Assembly: GCA_964543295.1 (NCBI GenBank)
Contig: CAZIXA010000009.1
Span: 8,238-72,237, forward strand
Length of the DNA stretch: 64,000 bases
DNA from: AE-B3B sp964543295
GTDB lineage: Bacteria; Aerophobota; Aerophobia; Aerophobales; AE-B3A
Reading direction: 5' to 3'
Below, in pieces: positions 36,874 to 46,101 of the stretch. Under the pieces are notes generated by a model. That model ran no database searches and was not told where the DNA came from. It worked only from the letters and a program-made list of their open reading frames with translations. Position 1 is the first letter of the stretch; each line of letters opens with the position of its first letter. Both the position numbers and the translations under genes were made by a program.

Positions 36874-37326
36874 TTTTGCCTTAAGGTGACAGCCCTATAG
36901 CTTAAACCACCATTTGCCAAAATCCTTTATTCATAAACCTTAAATGCGTCTCTTTCTTAGATTATTCTATCATATTTAAGGTTAGGAGGCAAGTAATTTT
37001 TGGTTTTAGGTCACTGATAAATTATTTGGTTAGTCTTCCTCATTTCCGACTTGCAAAGCTTTTATCAATTTTTAATGGAGAAAAGATTGATGTTGACCCT
37101 TCGGTATGGTTTGATAAACTGGAAAAGAAACATAGCAGGAAAATACAGTAGAAGAACCGCCCAAATTCATCCAACACGAGCTTTGTGACTTGGGTATACT
37201 TTGCTCAAATCGTCTTCGGCGGCTTCGCCGCTTGGCCTTCGGCACAGCCCTTGCTTCGCTCGGGCCGTCGCAAACCGTGGAACCGTTATCAGAAATTTTT
37301 GAGTTTAAGATATGAGGGTCCAAAAA
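36874..37326. other. intergenic stretch with GC-rich palindromic patch
   Basis: No gene recognised. A GC-rich patch at 37209-37270 is built of CTTCG-type units with a GCGGC-TTC-GCCGC hairpin near 37219-37231 and further complementary bits; composition differs sharply from the AT-rich surroundings. It may be a mobile palindromic repeat. Confidence 0.45.
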
Positions 37327-38019
37327 ATGGAAGTACTCAATGATATAGCTTTTCAATTAGATAAGGATACACTTTTAGCAAGGTTACACACAGATAAAGA
37401 AAGCGAAGACGCAAAAGATATTCAACATCTCGTCGACCACGTTGCTCCTTTAATCAAGCCCAAAGCTGTCTATGAAGTTTCCTATATTCAATACAAGGGC
37501 TGCGACACGGTGAATATTGGAGGAGTAACATTTACCAGCCGTGTTCTTCGGGTTAATTTAGACAAAGTAGAAAGGGTTTTTCCCTATATTGCTACATGTG
37601 GAAGAGAATTAGAGAAAATAGTAGCTGCCACCGATGATTTTATGAGACGATTTTGGCTAGATACAGTCAAAGATATAGCTTTAGAGGCTAGTGGAAAATA
37701 TCTTAGTAATTATTTAAAAAGAAGATATGCACTGGGACAAATGTCCTCAATGAGTCCCGGAGCAGGGTCCCAGGATCTATGGCCCATAGAACAGCAAAAA
37801 CAATTGTTTTCAATTTTCGGTAATGTAGAAGATTTGATTGGAGTTAGGCTGACCGATAGTTTTTTAATGATTCCCAATAAATCTCTCTCTGGAATATATT
37901 TCCCCACAGAAATTAAGTTTGAAAGTTGTCAGTTATGCCCAAGGAAGGGATGTCCCTCAAGAAGAGCGCCTTACGACAAAAATTTATTAGAAGCAAAATA
38001 TTATAAAGGGTTAAATTGA
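37327..38019 (+). CDS. methionine-synthase activation-domain-like protein (corrinoid reactivation)
   Basis: A 230-residue protein resembling the vitamin B12-dependent methionine synthase activation domain as found as a stand-alone protein in acetogens and other anaerobes. The SAM-binding-like signature is QMSSMSPGAGSQDLWPIEQQ at about residue 140, followed by IGVRLTDSFLMIPNKSLSG. The C-terminus has a Cys cluster, CQLCPRKGCPSRR. It likely helps reactivate an oxidised cobalamin enzyme. I prefer the ATG at 37327, with GAGGG in register, over the one at 37312. The corrinoid enzyme is not in the window. Confidence 0.75.
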   Translation: MEVLNDIAFQLDKDTLLARLHTDKESEDAKDIQHLVDHVAPLIKPKAVYEVSYIQYKGCDTVNIGGVTFTSRVLRVNLDKVERVFPYIATCGRELEKIVAATDDFMRRFWLDTVKDIALEASGKYLSNYLKRRYALGQMSSMSPGAGSQDLWPIEQQKQLFSIFGNVEDLIGVRLTDSFLMIPNKSLSGIYFPTEIKFESCQLCPRKGCPSRRAPYDKNLLEAKYYKGLN

Positions 38020-38327
38020 AACTTCTGATAACATAAAATAAAAAGGGAATTACTGCTAAATTATTTTGAGTATGATTCTGAATTTCTCTTTATGCCAATC
38101 TTCTAAATTCTCTATTTTTTTTCCACATTTTCACCTCCCGTAAATTTATAATTTTTCTAGAATTTCATACTGGTTTAATGACACGCACTTAAAATTGAGA
38201 TTTTTGAGATGCGAATCTCCATAATGCAGAATTATAAAGGACTAGAAGGATTTTGCAAAAACGGTTCCGAAATCTTGGAAAGCCATGAATAGGAGAAACA
38301 ATCCTGACGATGCCCAAAAGCAAGTAA
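38020..38327. other. intergenic stretch, nothing recognised
   Basis: About 300 AT-rich bases between convergent genes. I see no coding frame, RNA or repeat of note. Confidence 0.5.
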
Positions 38328-39419
38328 TCAATCTCCAAAGCAGGTTCCGAGCGAACGAGCAGTCTTTATCAATGGATGGTCCAAGGGAACGGTTTTTGTA
38401 CCTTCGGCTACTATCTGCAAGGAAACACTAGCCATTGTGTTTCCGCTCACTCCGACCATGTACCCAAATTCTTCGTTTTCTATCATATCAACTGCCTTGC
38501 TCCCTAATTGGGTTGCCAGTACCCTATCAAAGGAAGTGGGAGAGCCTCCTCTTTGAAGATGCCCCATGACCACGGTGCGGGTTTCAAGTTCTGTTATTTT
38601 TTCTATTTGCTCTCCTAGAACAAAACCTACTCCTCCCAGGCGAATTGGATCCGTACTCTCCTTTACTATTCTCTGTATTACGATATCACCACCCTTAGGT
38701 CTTACTCCTTCAGCAACCACCACTATGCTAAACCTTCTTCCCTTCTTGTTTCTCTCTTTTACCTTTTTGGCTATAATATTAACATCGTAGGGGATCTCCG
38801 GGATAAGAATGATGTCTCCTCCTCCTGCTACTCCTGCATGAAGGGCAATCCATCCCGCTTCATGGCCCATAACTTCTACAATCATAATCCGGTGATGAGA
38901 CTGGGCAGTGGTATGGATCCGGTCGATGCCTTCCGTGGCAATCGAGACGGCAGAATCAAAACCAAACGTAATGTCGGTTCCTCTCAAATCGTTATCGATT
39001 GTCTTTGGCACTCCAACGATAGGGATTCCGTCTTTAAAGAGCCTGTAAGCTATGCCCAGGGTACCATCCCCCCCTATAGATACAAGGCAGGCGACCCCTA
39101 GTTTCTTCAGGTTTTCAATAGCAGTTTTCGATAGATCCTTGAATTCTAGCCTCCTGCCCTTTCTTACAGCATACCTGTATGGATTCGCTGTTTTAGAAGT
39201 ACCGAGGATTGTACCACCCAAGGTAAGGATTCCTGAAACATCGTCGTAGGTGAGCGGCCGGTATTGATAATTGACAAGCCCATGATAACCATCTTCTATA
39301 CCTATTACCTCCATGTCTTTCTCATAAATGGCCTTCTTGACCACCGCCCGTATGACTGCATTTATGCCGGGGCAGTCACCGCCGCCAGTGAGAATCGCAA
39401 TTCTTTTTTTGCTTCTCAT
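38328..39419 (-). CDS. pfkA: 6-phosphofructokinase
   Basis: A 363-residue phosphofructokinase, the committing step of glycolysis. Motifs in order: ILTGGGDCPGINAVIRA, ILTLGGTILGTSKTANP, SIGGDGTLGIAYRLF (about residue 110) and GVPKTIDNDLRGTDITFGFD. The GGDGT plus PKTIDND combination marks the group III or mixed ATP/pyrophosphate clade: Gly at the first position is usual for ATP use, Lys in PKTIDND for pyrophosphate use, so the phosphoryl donor cannot be decided here. Length is normal; start ATG is the only good one. Confidence 0.93.
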   Translation of the reverse strand: MRSKKRIAILTGGGDCPGINAVIRAVVKKAIYEKDMEVIGIEDGYHGLVNYQYRPLTYDDVSGILTLGGTILGTSKTANPYRYAVRKGRRLEFKDLSKTAIENLKKLGVACLVSIGGDGTLGIAYRLFKDGIPIVGVPKTIDNDLRGTDITFGFDSAVSIATEGIDRIHTTAQSHHRIMIVEVMGHEAGWIALHAGVAGGGDIILIPEIPYDVNIIAKKVKERNKKGRRFSIVVVAEGVRPKGGDIVIQRIVKESTDPIRLGGVGFVLGEQIEKITELETRTVVMGHLQRGGSPTSFDRVLATQLGSKAVDMIENEEFGYMVGVSGNTMASVSLQIVAEGTKTVPLDHPLIKTARSLGTCFGD

Positions 39420-39858
39420 ACTCTACTTCCTTTCACAACTTGTACTTTTCTTATTCTAACACTGCTTGAAGAATTTTGCAAGTGAGACACTTTCAGAGGT
39501 TCCTCAAAAATCAACACCGTATTCTTCAAAATGATTGTGTAGTGAAGGATAGAGCTTTTGAATAAGTAGAGCCCTCGTAGCACTTTTGTTGTCTTCTTAA
39601 CTCCTCTTTAATTCAGCACCTTGGGAAAAAGATATAAAATTTCGGGGAATCATCAGTTTGAGGAAGTTTGAGGAAGGGTTGACAACCACTTAATTTTACC
39701 TTAATCTTTCCCCGGAGGATGGTATGAGGGAGTTTTTAAATAAGTGGTGAATTCGGTGCATATGCGACATTGTTGCCTATACTCCAAAATTGGAAGAATA
39801 TCTGACTGTGTCGAATATCAAAGAGATAGGCAAAATCATTTACCAATAGGGGGTAATA
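39420..39858. other. intergenic stretch with weak promoter only
   Basis: No gene seen. TTGACA at 39679-39684 has only a weak -10 (TAATCT at 39702) and would start about 150 bases before the aldo/keto reductase gene. AGGGGG just before 39859 is the ribosome binding site of that gene. Confidence 0.4.
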
Positions 39859-40842
39859 ATGAAATACAGAATTTTTGGAAAAATCAATTGGAAGGTTAGT
39901 GAGGTTGGTTTAGGTACCTGGGCACTTGGTGGGGGTTGGGGACGTGTAAGTAAAAGTGATGCCATAGGGGTTCTGGAAAAAGCTATTGAAAGAGGCATTG
40001 ATTTTTTCGATACCGCGGATGTCTATGGGGATGGAAAAAGTGAACAACTAATTGGGCAGGTTCTGAAAAGTACAGATCAAAAAATCTATGTTGCTACAAA
40101 ATTTGGCCGAAGATTAGATCCTCATGTTAGCTCAGGATATACAAAAGATAATCTGGAAAGATTTTTAGATCGCTCTTTGGAGAATCTCGGTGTCGACACG
40201 ATTGACTTGATACAGCTACACTGTCCGCCTATAGATTTATATTATAAACCAGAGGTTTTTGAAGCATTGGACAGTTTTGTTGAACAAGGCAAAATTCAGC
40301 ATTATGGCGTTAGCGTTGAGAAAGTCGAAGAAGGTCTTAAAGCGATTGAATATCCTGGGGTTGTCAGTGTACAAATAATATTCAATATTTTCCGACAGAG
40401 ACCGTTGGAACTGTTTTTTGAACAATGCAAAAAGAAAAATATTGCGGTTATTGCCAGGGTTCCATTAGCCAGTGGACTTTTGACGGGAAAAATGAGTCTC
40501 GCCACAAAATTTCCTGAAGATGACCACAGAAATTATAATCGGCAAGGGAAATTTTTTGATGTAGGTGAGACGTTTTCTGGAGTAAATTTTGAAATTGGCC
40601 TCAAAGCAGTTGAGGAATTAAAAAGGGTAAAGCCAGACGATATTAGTTTTGTACAAATGGCATTGAAATGGATATTGATGCACAGTGAGGTGAGTTGTGT
40701 TATTCCAGGAGCAAAGAATACAAAACAGCTTGAGGAGAATATTAGTGCCAGCGAATTAACAGACCTGGATCCAGATGTTTTAAAAGGTATTAAGATTATT
40801 TATGAAAAGTTTATTAAGCCTACAGTACATCATAGATGGTAA
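39859..40842 (+). CDS. aldo/keto reductase
   Basis: A 327-residue (alpha/beta)8 aldo/keto reductase using NAD(P)H. The catalytic tetrad is visible: Asp and Tyr in FFDTADVYGDGKSE, Lys in YVATKFGRR and His in DLIQLHCPP. The C-terminal cofactor segment is VIPGAKNTKQLEEN. Substrate is unknown. AGGGGG precedes the ATG. It is followed by two perfect stem-loops and stands at the border of the accessory region. Confidence 0.93.
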   Translation: MKYRIFGKINWKVSEVGLGTWALGGGWGRVSKSDAIGVLEKAIERGIDFFDTADVYGDGKSEQLIGQVLKSTDQKIYVATKFGRRLDPHVSSGYTKDNLERFLDRSLENLGVDTIDLIQLHCPPIDLYYKPEVFEALDSFVEQGKIQHYGVSVEKVEEGLKAIEYPGVVSVQIIFNIFRQRPLELFFEQCKKKNIAVIARVPLASGLLTGKMSLATKFPEDDHRNYNRQGKFFDVGETFSGVNFEIGLKAVEELKRVKPDDISFVQMALKWILMHSEVSCVIPGAKNTKQLEENISASELTDLDPDVLKGIKIIYEKFIKPTVHHRW

Positions 40843-40846
40843 AATT

Positions 40847-40924
40847 GACTTCGCCATGAGTCTAACTTCGGGCGAAGTCTGAGTCCCGTTAAGCAAAATG
40901 AAGCGAAGCGACATTTTGCTTAAC
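40847..40924. terminator. two perfect stem-loops after aldo/keto reductase
   Basis: GACTTCGCC (40847-40855) pairs with GGCGAAGTC (40871-40879), and GTTAAGCAAAATG (40888-40900) pairs with CATTTTGCTTAAC (40912-40924) around an 11-base loop. The second loop contains AAGCGAAGCGA. No U-run follows, so it may be a mobile palindrome rather than a simple terminator. Confidence 0.55.
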
Positions 40925-41096
40925 TAAAGATTACCGAATCTTCAATCATCGTCCTAAGCTGCGCATCTCAAATCGCAATCTTCTTGGTTTTCATAATATA
41001 TAATATAAACGTTGTGCCGAATGGGCGCATGAAATCGTAATAAAAGCTGAAAAATTTGCGCTCACAATAACATTGGTAGAGTGTAGATGAAATTTT

Positions 41097-41687
41097 ATGA
41101 GAAAATATAAAAAAGACTTTAACGATAAGGATTTTGCTAATTACTACATAAGGAAACATAAGAAGATAATCGAAAGGCTTGGGTATAACTATGCAAAAAA
41201 GTTAGCATCTCTAGGATTTGAAAAGGGCAAAATTCTTGATGCTGGTTGCGGATTTGGAGGAATGGATATTGTCTTGGTGGAAGAACTTCCCAAGTGTGAA
41301 ATAATTGGCATTGATTTATCAGATCCACTTTTGGAATATGCAAGTTCTCGTATATCAAATACTAATATTGAGAATCGATTAAGATTTAAAAAGGGGGATG
41401 TGCAAAGAATTCCCTTCGAAGATAATACGTTTGATGTAGTATTGAGCGTGAACATGGTTCATTGGGTGAATAAACCTATTGTCATGTTAAATGAAATAGA
41501 GCGAGTACTTAAACTCAATGGTTATCTTTTCATAAAAGATCTCAAGTGTTCTTGGCTTGGAATTTTTGAAAGTGAGATAAAGTCAGCTTTCACTTTAAAT
41601 GAGGCAAAGAAATTGATTGGCCAATCAAAATTAAGAAAAGGAACTTTCTCGAAGAGTATTTTATGGTGGAATTTTGAGATATGTTAA
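41097..41687 (+). CDS. class I SAM-dependent methyltransferase
   Basis: A 196-residue methyltransferase with the SAM-binding glycine loop ILDAGCGFGGMD at about residues 41-52, the acidic ribose-binding IIGIDLSDP, and VVLSVNMVHWV. The acceptor cannot be told. It is shorter than many relatives but the frame is intact. No good ribosome binding site is seen. Codon use is more AT-rich than in the first 40 kb, in keeping with an accessory gene. Confidence 0.8.
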   Translation: MRKYKKDFNDKDFANYYIRKHKKIIERLGYNYAKKLASLGFEKGKILDAGCGFGGMDIVLVEELPKCEIIGIDLSDPLLEYASSRISNTNIENRLRFKKGDVQRIPFEDNTFDVVLSVNMVHWVNKPIVMLNEIERVLKLNGYLFIKDLKCSWLGIFESEIKSAFTLNEAKKLIGQSKLRKGTFSKSILWWNFEIC

Positions 41688-41890
41688 ATGTTATTTAATG
41701 CATATTCCTAGTTGTGCCTACTACGCGCAACAGCGGACAAAAGGCTTCACTATGCTTCGTCTAAATTACCTTCGATAATTTCTTTTATCCATAAAATGTT
41801 GACCTTACAACCCAAGCACCCCACAGCCAATAGGATGGAGTAGAGTAGGAATCTCCACCAGAGCCCTCCGTAAGTGTTCAAAATTTGGAA

Positions 41891-41974
41891 TCAACCTCGG
41901 GCAAGATCCACTTCTACTTCCACCGGGTAGGCATCTATTCCTTGAACCCCACTAGAATAAACCTTGGCTAGCAT
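41891..41974 (-). pseudogene. 5' fragment of comM/yifB (Mg-chelatase-like AAA ATPase)
   Basis: Twenty-seven codons reading MLAKVYSSGVQGIDAYPVEV and then EVDLARG before a stop. This is the highly conserved N-terminus of ComM/YifB proteins (about 500 residues), which continue with LPSFxxVGLPD. Everything after residue 27 is missing. A promoter-like pair lies directly upstream. The rest of 41688-42254 holds no intact gene. Confidence 0.75.
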
Positions 41975-41992
41975 CCTTTTTTACCCTGCTAT

Positions 41993-42021
41993 AATCTAGT
42001 GTAGTTTAGGAGTGATGTCAA
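41993..42021 (-). promoter_or_regulatory. promoter-like pair upstream of the comM stub
   Basis: On the minus strand TTGACA (42021-42016), 17 bases, then TAGATT (41998-41993), about 19 bases before the comM ATG. Confidence 0.45.
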
Positions 42022-42101
42022 GAAAAAAGAGTCCACTCGATTTAATGGTGGGAAGTAGTAAGAAGAATGAGTAAGAAAGTTCACATATGCCAACTCAGTA
42101 A

Positions 42102-42167
42102 GAGATAATGCGAAGTTCGTATATATCCTTTGAAACTTAACAAAAAGCGAAGTTTGTATATAATTAG
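42102..42167 (+). promoter_or_regulatory. repeated upstream region with promoter, copy 1 (HAD gene)
   Basis: Contains two near-identical sites, GCGAAGTTCGTATATAT and GCGAAGTTTGTATATAA, about 37 bases apart. TTAACA (42137-42142) and TATAAT (42159-42164), 16 bases apart, form a plausible promoter overlapping the second site. The arrangement recurs before the permease-EIIA gene at 43991. Downstream, AGTTATCC (42165-42172) can pair with GGATAACT (42233-42240), so the leader RNA may fold. Confidence 0.55.
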
Positions 42168-42254
42168 TTATCCGTCATGCTGCGATTTGCGGTCATCCAC
42201 GGCCAATTTGGGTCCCATGCTCACATCGGGGTGGGATAACTCGGGGGTAATTTT

Positions 42255-42929
42255 ATGTTCAAATCTATAATTTTTGATATGGATGGAGTCATAATTGACA
42301 GTGAACCAATCCATTTTAAAGTTGAAAAGAAACTCTTTAAGAATTTAGGTCTAGCCATTTCTGACGAGGAGCATCATTCTTTTGTCGGTACTAAGAGTAG
42401 AGAAACGTGGTTATACATAAAAGACAAATACAAGCTTAATCGGTCACTTGAAGAATTGGTTGAAATGGAAAGAGTCAGCTACATGGATTGTCTATTATCG
42501 CAGGAAAATATAAAGCCAATACCTGGAGTGACTGAGTTAATTGAAAAATTGTGTAGAAATAATGTAAAACTTGTTGTAGCGTCATCTGCTTCAATTGAAA
42601 ACATTGAAACAGTTCTCAAAATGTTTAACTTGGAAAGATTCTTTGAGACAAAAATTAGTGGTGATGAGGTCAACAATGGAAAACCTGCTCCAGACATTTT
42701 TCTTTATGCTGTTAAAATTATAGGTGCCGAGCCCGAAGAATGTATTGTAATAGAAGATTCAAAGAACGGTGTAGATGCGGCTAAGTCAGCCGGAATGAAA
42801 TGTATTGGTTTTGAGAATCCAAATTCTGGAAAGCAAGATTTATCTTCTGCAGACATGGTTATAAATAGTTTTTCAGAAATTAATTATCAAAAACTACGGC
42901 AGATTTATGAACAGTGGCAAAAAGAATAG
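42255..42929 (+). CDS. HAD-superfamily phosphatase/phosphoglucomutase-like
   Basis: A 224-residue HAD enzyme of the beta-phosphoglucomutase/phosphatase type. Motif I is FDMDGVIIDSEP at residues 7-18, motif II VVASSAS, and motifs III-IV lie in NGKPAPDIFL and VIEDSKNGVDAAKSAGM. It may dephosphorylate or isomerise a sugar phosphate. The ATG follows a GGGGG box. The gene has its own long leader and a repeated promoter region. Confidence 0.9.
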   Translation: MFKSIIFDMDGVIIDSEPIHFKVEKKLFKNLGLAISDEEHHSFVGTKSRETWLYIKDKYKLNRSLEELVEMERVSYMDCLLSQENIKPIPGVTELIEKLCRNNVKLVVASSASIENIETVLKMFNLERFFETKISGDEVNNGKPAPDIFLYAVKIIGAEPEECIVIEDSKNGVDAAKSAGMKCIGFENPNSGKQDLSSADMVINSFSEINYQKLRQIYEQWQKE

Positions 42930-43037
42930 AACATCAGTGAACTACTAAAAATGTAGTGATAATTGCCAGGGAAGTTGGGTCTGTGCCAAAAAATACGAGT
43001 ATTCTTTGTGTTTTTAGGGGGTAAATAAATCTCCATT

Positions 43038-43913
43038 GTGAAGGTGAAAACAATAGGAATGTTGGCAACTCTGGGAGCAAGCATAGCGTGGGCTCTTGAG
43101 CCCATTTTTGCTAAATTGTCTTATGCAAACGCAGATTTTCTTGAAACTTCCACTGTTAGAGCTATATTTGTTGCATTAATTGCATTAACTTACGCCTTTA
43201 TTACCAATAAGGGAAATCTGAAAGTCAATAAAAAACAATTTTCAATACTCGTTTATATTGCCCTAGCGGGAACACTATTTGCTGATTTAATCTATTTCTT
43301 TGCATTAACTAAAGTTGCGGTAATTAATGCTGTTTTAATAGGACATATGCAACCAATTTTTATCGTTTTTATGGGATTTTTTTGTTTAAAAGAAGACAGA
43401 CTAACAAAGTTTGATTATGCAGGAATATTTTTTATGATTATTGCGGGTTTGCTGGTTACGACAAAAACCCTAACAAATTTATCCATGCTGCGATTGGGGA
43501 GTGTTTATGATCTGGTGGTGCTGTCTGCAACGATTGCATGGGCAACCACCGGAATAGTAATGAGAAAATATCTCAAGCAAATGAATGCGGGTGTTGTTAC
43601 ATTTTACAGATTCTTCATCGCTTCAATTGTCTTTGTGATTTACGTGCTCTCAACCTCCTCAGTGCTTTTTTCTAATATTTATCAAATCTTGGTTGGAGTT
43701 ATAGTGGGGGCAGGATATATCCTCTACTATGAGGGTTTGAAGCGCATTAAAGCTGCTCAATCCTCTGCACTTGAGCTTTCGACACCATTTTTTGCTACAT
43801 TATTGGGTTTTTATATTTTAGGAGAATTAGTCACAGTTATGCAAATTTTTGGTATTCTCTTGCTCTTTGTGGGGATTGGTTTTTTATTTGTGAGAGAAGA
43901 AGTGCATTCTTAA
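43038..43913 (+). CDS. EamA/DMT-family transporter
   Basis: A 291-residue integral membrane protein with about ten helices in two homologous EamA halves (first half opens MLATLGASIAWALEPIFAKL; second half opens LVVLSATIAWATTGIVMRKY). The family exports metabolites such as amino acids or nucleotide-derived compounds; substrate unknown. The frame begins with GTG at 43038; a GTG two codons later is also possible. It follows the HAD gene by about 110 bases on the same strand. Confidence 0.88.
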   Translation: MKVKTIGMLATLGASIAWALEPIFAKLSYANADFLETSTVRAIFVALIALTYAFITNKGNLKVNKKQFSILVYIALAGTLFADLIYFFALTKVAVINAVLIGHMQPIFIVFMGFFCLKEDRLTKFDYAGIFFMIIAGLLVTTKTLTNLSMLRLGSVYDLVVLSATIAWATTGIVMRKYLKQMNAGVVTFYRFFIASIVFVIYVLSTSSVLFSNIYQILVGVIVGAGYILYYEGLKRIKAAQSSALELSTPFFATLLGFYILGELVTVMQIFGILLLFVGIGFLFVREEVHS

Positions 43914-43990
43914 AAGGCTCAGCAGTTACAGTCCTTAAGTTATATCAAAAGACTCTGCACTCACCCATCATATTGGTTTGGGGGCCGCTG

Positions 43991-44056
43991 AGAGGTAATA
44001 CGAAGTTCGTATGTTCTTCTAAATTTGATTAAGAAGCGAATCTCATATATAATTGA
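43991..44056 (+). promoter_or_regulatory. repeated upstream region with promoter, copy 2 (permease-EIIA gene)
   Basis: Matches 42102-42167: it begins GAGGTAATACGAAGTTCGTAT and ends GCGAATCTCATATATAATT. TTGATT (44025-44030), 17 bases, TATAAT (44048-44053) form a plausible promoter about 85 bases before the start codon. ATACGAA-G-TTCGTAT at 43998-44012 is a perfect palindrome. Confidence 0.55.
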
Positions 44057-44137
44057 AATAAGCGGAAATTCGCTGCGTCGGTTATACGAAATTGACAGTA
44101 AAGATTTATAAGCAATTGACATTGATGAGAACAAACT

Positions 44138-46009
44138 ATGCCGAGTAATCAAGATAAGAGGTTAATCCGTCAACTGGGCGGTATTGCTGTATTTTGCATT
44201 GCCGCTGGTGCAATGATCAGTTCTGGTTTGTTTATTCTTCCCGGACTGGTTTATGCTAAAGTTGGACCGGCGGTGATCTTAGTCTACATTCTAGCGGGTA
44301 TATTATACTTACCTACATTGTTTGCCAAAGCTGAGCTGGCCACGGCTATACCCAGAGCTGGCGGCGATTACTTCTTTATTGAGCGAAGTATGGGCTCAGC
44401 AGCGGGTACAATAGGCGGGTTTGCCAGTTGGTTCTCGCTTAGCCTTAAAAGTGCATTTGCATTAGTTGGCATTGGTGCATTTACAATATTGATCAATCCA
44501 AATATTACCGAATGGCAGATTAAACTCATTGCTATCGGGTTCTGTATATTTTTTACGATTCTCAACTTGATAAGTGTCAAACTCACAGGGAAATTTCAGA
44601 TTTTTCTGGTAATTCTACTTTTCATTTTATTATTCCTCTATATCTTTCGTGGGTCGATGTCGCTCAATGTTCATAGGTATACACCGTTTATGCCCTTTGA
44701 TAAGCGCGCACTACTTGCAGCAGTGGGTATGGTCTTTATATCATTTGCTGGACTCACAAAAGTTGCCAGCATCGCCGAAGAAATCAGGAATCCTGTAAAG
44801 AATATCCCCTACGGAATGATCCTGGCATTTTGCACGGTACTGCTCCTTTATGGGTTAACCGTTTTTGTGACTGTGGGTTTGCTCGATGGACACCAATTGG
44901 CACATTCACTCACCCCCATATCAACCGGTGGATATAAAATCTTTGGCACAGTTGGTAGCATAATTATGGCATTCGCAGGAATACTTGCTTTTGTTTCCAC
45001 GGCTAACGCTGGCATATTGGCTGCGTCACGCTACCCTATGGCAATGAGTCGTGACCAACTCTTACCGGAATTTTTTGCAAAGGTGAATAAGCGATTCAAT
45101 ACGCCTCATTTCACTATAATATTTACCGGTATTTTTATGGTAACAGTCATACTCTTCCTGAACCTTGAAAATCTTGTAAAAGTGGCCTCCACCATGATAA
45201 TCATATTGTTTATTCTTGTGATGCTGGGATCCATTATTATGCGCGAGTCGAGGATTCTGAATTATAAGCCAACATTCGTTTCGCCCTTATATCCGTGGTT
45301 ACCGATCTTTGGACTCATCGGTTACGGTGTTCTCTTATCTCAGATGGGTATTGTAGCGCTTTTGGCAACGGGGGGATTCGTCCTTGTCAGCATTATATGG
45401 CATAAGATTTATGTTCGCGAGATAGCTATGCGCAAGTCTGCCTTGATACATATTGTTGAGCGTGTTACTGCCAAAGAGATAGCCGGTGATTCACTAGGCA
45501 CTGAACTGCGTGAAATTTTAAAAGAGCGTGACAAAATAGTTGAGGATAGATTTGACAAATTAGTGAAAAGATGTGAAGTAATTGATATAGGTAAACAAAT
45601 TGCACTTATAGAATTTTCAACAATTGTGGCCAAGAAAATCGCTGAGCGATTAAAGATTGATCCCAAGCAATTGCTTGACTCTCTTATTTCGCGTGAGAAG
45701 GAGTCAACAACAGAAGTACGACCCGGGCTGGCCATTCCCCATATAACTGTTGATGGTGAGCACAAATTCGAGTTGGTTATAGCGAGATGCGAGGCCGGTA
45801 TTAATTTCACTCAAGACTTGCCACCCGTCTATGCTGCCTTCGTATTAGTCGGCTCGCGTGACGAAAGGAACTTCCATTTGCGTGCACTATCAGCGATCGC
45901 ACAAATTGCACAAGATCCAGATTTTGACAAGAACTGGCTACGCGCTAAAAACATTGAGGAGTTGCGTGATATAATACTTCTGGCAAGAAGGCATCGTGAA
46001 GGGGCCTAA
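44138..46009 (+). CDS. APC amino-acid permease fused to a PTS EIIA-type domain
   Basis: A 623-residue two-part protein. Residues about 8-430 form an APC-superfamily permease: LGGIAVFCIAAGAMISSGLF at the first helix, AIPRAGGDYFF, VASIAEEIRNPVKNIP, and some twelve membrane helices. Residues about 475-620 match a fructose/nitrogen-type PTS EIIA domain, with the phosphorylatable His in RPGLAIPHITVDG near residue 534 and FVLVGSRDERNFHLRALSAI. This suggests transport controlled by phosphorylation or by a non-PTS ligand. No EI or HPr gene is in the window. Start ATG at 44138 lacks a strong ribosome binding site. Confidence 0.88.
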   Translation: MPSNQDKRLIRQLGGIAVFCIAAGAMISSGLFILPGLVYAKVGPAVILVYILAGILYLPTLFAKAELATAIPRAGGDYFFIERSMGSAAGTIGGFASWFSLSLKSAFALVGIGAFTILINPNITEWQIKLIAIGFCIFFTILNLISVKLTGKFQIFLVILLFILLFLYIFRGSMSLNVHRYTPFMPFDKRALLAAVGMVFISFAGLTKVASIAEEIRNPVKNIPYGMILAFCTVLLLYGLTVFVTVGLLDGHQLAHSLTPISTGGYKIFGTVGSIIMAFAGILAFVSTANAGILAASRYPMAMSRDQLLPEFFAKVNKRFNTPHFTIIFTGIFMVTVILFLNLENLVKVASTMIIILFILVMLGSIIMRESRILNYKPTFVSPLYPWLPIFGLIGYGVLLSQMGIVALLATGGFVLVSIIWHKIYVREIAMRKSALIHIVERVTAKEIAGDSLGTELREILKERDKIVEDRFDKLVKRCEVIDIGKQIALIEFSTIVAKKIAERLKIDPKQLLDSLISREKESTTEVRPGLAIPHITVDGEHKFELVIARCEAGINFTQDLPPVYAAFVLVGSRDERNFHLRALSAIAQIAQDPDFDKNWLRAKNIEELRDIILLARRHREGA

Positions 46010-46101
46010 AAATTCAAACAAAAATTTGAGAATGGTTAAGAAATTGTTGGAGTTCGAACAGGCGAACCGGTAGTTTTAGCACTGAAATCTTGATTTCACT
46101 G

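Noticed and set aside
43998..44012. loxP-like site ATACGAAGTTCGTAT
   Set aside because: The arms are joined through one base without the 8-bp spacer, and no recombinase is nearby; a short operator palindrome is simpler.
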